In this document: one piece after another, positions 25,427 to 27,117 of the stretch
Position numbering within the stretch: the stretch's first letter is position 1
How the letters are laid out: each line of letters starts with the position of its first letter
IMG/VR virus record: IMGVR_UViG_3300043420_001661
Location: 1 to 27,117 of that record
Strand: one strand, 5' to 3'
Source of the DNA: a virus
Length of the DNA: 27,117 bases
The notes under the pieces: generated by a model
Database searches by the model: none
What the model was told of the DNA's origin: nothing
Seen by the model: only the letters and a program-made list of their open reading frames with translations
Made by a program: the position numbers and the translations under genes

Positions 25427-25499
25427 GGGCGCTGGGAAACGTTTGTAGGTTAGAAAGAAGGTACTTTTTTGGCACACGCTTAACGATATAAACAATTAA

Positions 25500-25746
25500 C
25501 GAACGATTACGATTAACTGTTAATTCTAATTACCTTCTAATCGTATTTACTGTGTATTATTAATTCAAACTCACTGTGTATTAATAATACATTGTGAGTT
25601 GTTTATATTTTATCTTTGCAATTTGCTATGTATTAATAATACTGTGAAATCGTAAATATCAAAATATAATTATATTTTGATAAATGTTATGTATTAATAA
25701 TACATAGTAAATCGTTATTTTATTGTTTATAACAAAACATAAAAAA
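25500..25746. repeat. AT-rich non-coding region with repeated pseudo-palindromes
   Basis: Between the terminator at 25747-25770 and the late promoter at 25419 I find no convincing gene. The stretch is extremely AT-rich. A core TGTATTA-A-TAATACA pseudo-palindrome occurs with centres near 25584, 25636 and 25697, and a partial copy (TGTATTATTAAT) lies near 25558. The copy at 25697 extends to TATGTATTA-A-TAATACATA, and the one at 25584 has flanking AACTCAC/GTGAGTT arms. Tandem CGATTA units lie at 25504-25515, and the inverted TAATCG is at 25538. This could be protein-binding sites, an origin-like element or a structured RNA. Sequence alone does not decide. Confidence 0.7.
25657..25682. repeat. 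26-bp perfect palindrome
   Basis: The half-site TATCAAAATATAA is followed directly by its exact reverse complement, with no central spacer. It lies between the repeat copies centred near 25636 and 25697. All but two of its base pairs are A-T. A palindrome with no loop is more like a binding site for a dimeric protein, or a cruciform, than an RNA hairpin. Confidence 0.9.
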
Positions 25747-25770
25747 AGCAGGTAATAATAATTACCTGCT
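25741..25770 (-). terminator. Intrinsic terminator after the 90-aa gene
   Basis: On the minus strand a perfect 10-bp stem (AGCAGGTAAT / ATTACCTGCT) with a TATT loop is followed by a run of six T after the stem. It lies about 40 bases after the stop codon of the 90-aa gene and closes the small-gene block. Confidence 0.92.
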
Positions 25771-25809
25771 ATCTGTGATTTGAGAGTATTATTAATTATC
25801 TGAAATGTT

Positions 25810-26082
25810 TCAGATGTTAATAATCTCAAGGTCGCCAGATTTGCGTGCCTTTGCTATTATCGACCCCATGCTATGTTCGGTGGGGTTGAAGTCAGTAACC
25901 ACGGCACGAATGTGGGCGATAAATCTATCTGAAGCAGCGAAGATGTACTGCTTTTCGGTGTTGCTTTGGAAGGCAATTGTGACGTTGTTGCCTAACACCG
26001 AGATGCAGTAGATTGCACTGGATTCGTCTACACTAAACTCACGAAAAAGCATGGAGTTTGTGATGTCGAAGGAAACGGACAT
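25810..26082 (-). CDS. Hypothetical 90-aa protein (possibly KTSC-like)
   Basis: This protein begins MSVSFDITNSMLFREFSVDE and continues SSAIYCISVLGNNVTIAFQS, then KQYIFAAS. The order SxxI..I......v.v.F.....Y.F followed by a helix and an IAKARKSGDLEII end resembles small KTSC-type domains (short beta sheet plus helix). I cannot confirm that. It lacks membrane segments. It follows the gene ending at 26140 by about 57 bases containing a GC-rich hairpin, and it ends before a strong terminator. Its stop codon lies inside a small ATCTGAAA/TTTCAGAT inverted repeat (25798-25815). Codon use is more GC-rich than in the virion genes. No clear Shine-Dalgarno sequence is present (TTTTTCCTCAAATG). Confidence 0.75.
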   Translation of the reverse strand: MSVSFDITNSMLFREFSVDESSAIYCISVLGNNVTIAFQSNTEKQYIFAASDRFIAHIRAVVTDFNPTEHSMGSIIAKARKSGDLEIINI

Positions 26083-26105
26083 TTGAGGAAAAAGTGAGAA
26101 TGTGG

Positions 26106-26125
26106 AGGGGGGAGATTTCCCCCCT
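26106..26125 (-). other. GC-rich stem-loop between two small genes
   Basis: On the minus strand AGGGGGGA and TCCCCCCT pair perfectly around a four-base AATC loop. No T run follows on either strand, so it is a weak intrinsic terminator at best. It may protect the 3' end or mark a processing site. It closely resembles the hairpin of the terminator at 26571-26595. Confidence 0.6.
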
Positions 26126-26139
26126 TATGTGATGCTAAC

Positions 26140-26550
26140 TCAGACGGGGGTGTTCTTATTTTGTGCCCAGAACTTGAGACGCATTGTTGATGCTTTGTTG
26201 AACACCCGATCGTTAATCAAACCGTCAACGTGGTGACGGTTAGCAACCTTGGCACACAGTTTGAGTGCATCACGTCCGAGTTTGTTGTTATCAATTGCTG
26301 CGAGATTGAACAGCATTTGAGCACGCTTCGGACCTATAACTTTCGGGTTCTTGATAAGCGAAACTGCGAGTGCTTCGCTGTTACCAGTGAGGACGAAGAA
26401 GCGGGTGGAAGTGAACATAACTCTCAGTGGGTTTGTGATAACGAGGTGTGGATCTCTCACCTCGTTGAACATACAATAACGGATCTCGGGGTGCTGTGTA
26501 GTTCGTGGTGATACAAAACCGAAAAATCGGGACAGTTCGAGAATTGGCAC
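26140..26550 (-). CDS. Hypothetical protein, start uncertain (92-136 aa)
   Basis: The frame stays open upstream to 26640, but that extension would run through the terminator at 26571-26595 and the end of the 57-aa gene, so a later start is needed. I show GTG at 26550, which gives 136 aa with protein-like composition (VPILELSRFFGFVSPRTTQ...). ATG at 26472 (110 aa) and ATG at 26418 (92 aa, MFTSTRFFVLTGN) are alternatives, and none has a good Shine-Dalgarno sequence. The C-terminal part is helical and basic (KNPKVIGPKRAQMLFNLAA, KLGRDALKLCAKVANRHH, STMRLKFWAQNKN). No family is recognised. A 9-bp inverted repeat (AACGAGGTG/CACCTCGTT, 26452-26478) lies in the region that decides the start. Confidence 0.6.
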   Translation of the reverse strand: MPILELSRFFGFVSPRTTQHPEIRYCMFNEVRDPHLVITNPLRVMFTSTRFFVLTGNSEALAVSLIKNPKVIGPKRAQMLFNLAAIDNNKLGRDALKLCAKVANRHHVDGLINDRVFNKASTMRLKFWAQNKNTPV

Positions 26551-26570
26551 ACCAGGAGAGTTTGTATAAC

Positions 26571-26595
26571 AAAAAGGGGGGCGATTTGCCCCCCT
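26571..26595 (-). terminator. Intrinsic terminator after the 57-aa gene
   Basis: The minus-strand stem AGGGGGGC / GCCCCCCT is perfect (8 bp), with an AAATC loop and a short run of T. It begins 8 bases after the stop of the 57-aa gene. The U tract is short, but the GC-rich stem is strong. Confidence 0.8.
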
Positions 26596-26602
26596 GTTAG
26601 TA

Positions 26603-26776
26603 TTAGTCCCGATCCGAAATGTTCCAGGTTTGTGTATCATTCCAGTTCGGTGCAGGTATCAAACCATCACGAACTTGCTGCTGATAGTGTTGCTCACGTT
26701 GCAACTGTTTCTTATAGTTTTCCATTGCTATTTGGCAAGCAAGGTCTTTTTTTGCGAAGTCGTTAGTGATGAACAT
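26603..26776 (-). CDS. Hypothetical 57-aa protein
   Basis: The frame reads MFITNDFAKKDLACQIAMEN, then YKKQLQREQHYQQQVRDGLI, then PAPNWNDTQTWNISDRD. The first two thirds should be one amphipathic helix rich in Q, K and R, and the tail is Trp/Asn/Asp-rich. It lies 33 bases after the stop of the 58-aa gene and ends 8 bases before an intrinsic terminator, which is good evidence for a real transcription unit. No Shine-Dalgarno sequence is visible (TTTTCACTCCAATG). Family unknown. A plus-strand frame overlaps it but is Cys-rich and has no expression signals. Confidence 0.7.
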   Translation of the reverse strand: MFITNDFAKKDLACQIAMENYKKQLQREQHYQQQVRDGLIPAPNWNDTQTWNISDRD

Positions 26777-26809
26777 TGGAGTGAAAAGTGTGTGGGTTTG
26801 TGTAAAGAA

Positions 26810-26986
26810 TCAGGCGGTGACTTTCATCCACTTAATGGGTGCAGTTCGGGTCATCTTCCAGATAACAACTGGGCGACCACTAAGTTCAACCGACCAGTCA
26901 AATGCTGCATCGTTTGCATCATCGAAGTCTGCAAATACTTCAGCATTTGCCTCATTGAAGGTTTCGGTGGAGGTGATAGCAAACAT
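26810..26986 (-). CDS. Hypothetical 58-aa protein
   Basis: The frame reads MFAITSTETFNEANAEVFAD, FDDANDAAFDWSVELSGRPV, then VIWKMTRTAPIKWMKVTA. It is acidic in the first half with several FxxAN/D repeats, and has a short beta-like end with two Trp. It probably forms a small alpha/beta domain, but I recognise no family. Its ATG lacks a clear Shine-Dalgarno sequence. A TATAAT at 27015-27010 on the minus strand is a possible -10 about 24 bases upstream, without a convincing -35. It precedes the 57-aa gene, and together they form a short unit closed by the terminator at 26571-26595. Confidence 0.68.
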   Translation of the reverse strand: MFAITSTETFNEANAEVFADFDDANDAAFDWSVELSGRPVVIWKMTRTAPIKWMKVTA

Positions 26987-27022
26987 GGTGGTTTGTTTGA
27001 ACTGAAGTCATTATAACCATAG

Positions 27023-27070
27023 ATTCTCCCCGAATGGGAGAATAGTGTGCCACTAGTATTTGTGGCACAC
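27023..27070 (-). other. Two adjacent stem-loops between small genes
   Basis: Two perfect inverted repeats lie side by side: GTGTGCCAC/GTGGCACAC with an 8-base loop (27045-27070), and ATTCTCCC/GGGAGAAT with a 5-base loop (27023-27043). Neither is followed by a T run in the minus direction. They begin just after the stop of the partial gene at the window edge and end just before the possible -10 of the 58-aa gene. They may serve as an mRNA end structure, a processing site or an attenuator. Confidence 0.6.
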
Positions 27071-27079
27071 ATTTGTTAC

Positions 27080-27117
27080 TCAAACCGTTGCAGTCTGCTT
27101 CACTTTGAGTTTCTGAA
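27080..27117 (-). CDS. C-terminal stub of a gene entering the window
   Basis: The last frame before the edge ends in QKLKVKQTATV and a TGA stop at 27082-27080. Only the last 11 or 12 codons are visible, so no function can be named. Support is the location: two hairpins follow directly, as after other genes here. Other frames in this short stretch cannot be excluded. Confidence 0.4.
   Translation of the reverse strand, partial: QKLKVKQTATV

Noticed and set aside
25303-25491. 62-codon plus-strand frame across the late promoter region
   Set aside because: It has aromatic-rich, biased composition from T-rich DNA, overlaps the start of the 70-aa gene and has no ribosome site.
25550-25710. Possible CRISPR array from the repeated TGTATTA units
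   Set aside because: The units are short palindromes with unequal spacing (about 26, 52 and 61 bases) and imperfect copies. There is no array structure or cas gene.
26381-26572. 63-codon minus-strand frame starting MLYKLSW
   Set aside because: It overlaps the better-supported gene ending at 26140 in another frame, starts inside the terminator tail and has no ribosome site.
26630-27016. Plus-strand Cys-rich frame of 128 codons with a hydrophobic start
   Set aside because: It is antisense to two short minus-strand genes that fit a terminator. The hydrophobic stretch is the complement of a Gln/Lys-rich helix and is not evidence for a membrane protein.

Overview
This window looks like part of the virion-structure region of a marine T4-like cyanophage (a Kyanoviridae-type myovirus of Synechococcus or Prochlorococcus). 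The basis is a gene string of T4 type, gp25 - gp6 - a giant gp7-like protein - gp8 - a giant DUF4815-type protein - a beta-helix fibre protein. Supporting signs are AT-rich late genes, T4-style late promoter motifs (TATAAATA or GATAAATA) and the small basic protein starting MAKRPSLTG, which I associate with cyanophages. All genes I accept lie on the minus strand, so transcription runs from the high to the low coordinates.

Reading in the direction of transcription: (1) 27117-25800 holds five short genes of unknown function that are more GC-rich than the rest. The first is only a C-terminal stub. They are separated by GC-rich hairpins and two intrinsic terminators. (2) 25746-25343 is a non-coding, very AT-rich stretch with a 26-bp perfect palindrome, three or four copies of a TGTATTA(A)TAATACA pseudo-palindrome, and a late promoter at its downstream edge. 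(3) 25342-23797 is a tightly overlapping late cluster: two small proteins, an unrecognised 290-aa protein and a PAAR spike-tip protein. (4) 23810-23474 is a self-contained unit: a textbook sigma70 promoter (TTGACA, 17 bp, TATAAT with an extended -10), two small very basic genes overlapping by ATGA, and a cUUCGg intrinsic terminator. It sits inside the late cluster. (5) 23394-8962 holds a 58-aa gene and then the baseplate wedge genes 25, 6, 7-like and 8, ending in a strong terminator. (6) 8907-1 has a new late promoter, the 2684-aa DUF4815-type virion protein, a 67-aa coiled-coil protein and the start of a beta-helix (pectin-lyase-like) fibre protein that runs off the window.

Functionally, gp25, gp6, gp7 and gp8 would build the baseplate wedges, the PAAR protein would cap the central spike, and the DUF4815-type and beta-helix proteins would form peripheral baseplate or fibre structures that contact the host. 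The large proteins share several short beta-rich repeat modules, which suggests they grew by module duplication and exchange. I see no tRNA, CRISPR array, insertion sequence, integrase or photosynthesis gene here. No completely new defence or mobile system is evident. The best candidates for something undescribed are the early-type two-gene unit, the palindromic AT-rich region and the modular architecture of the 3382-aa gp7-like protein.
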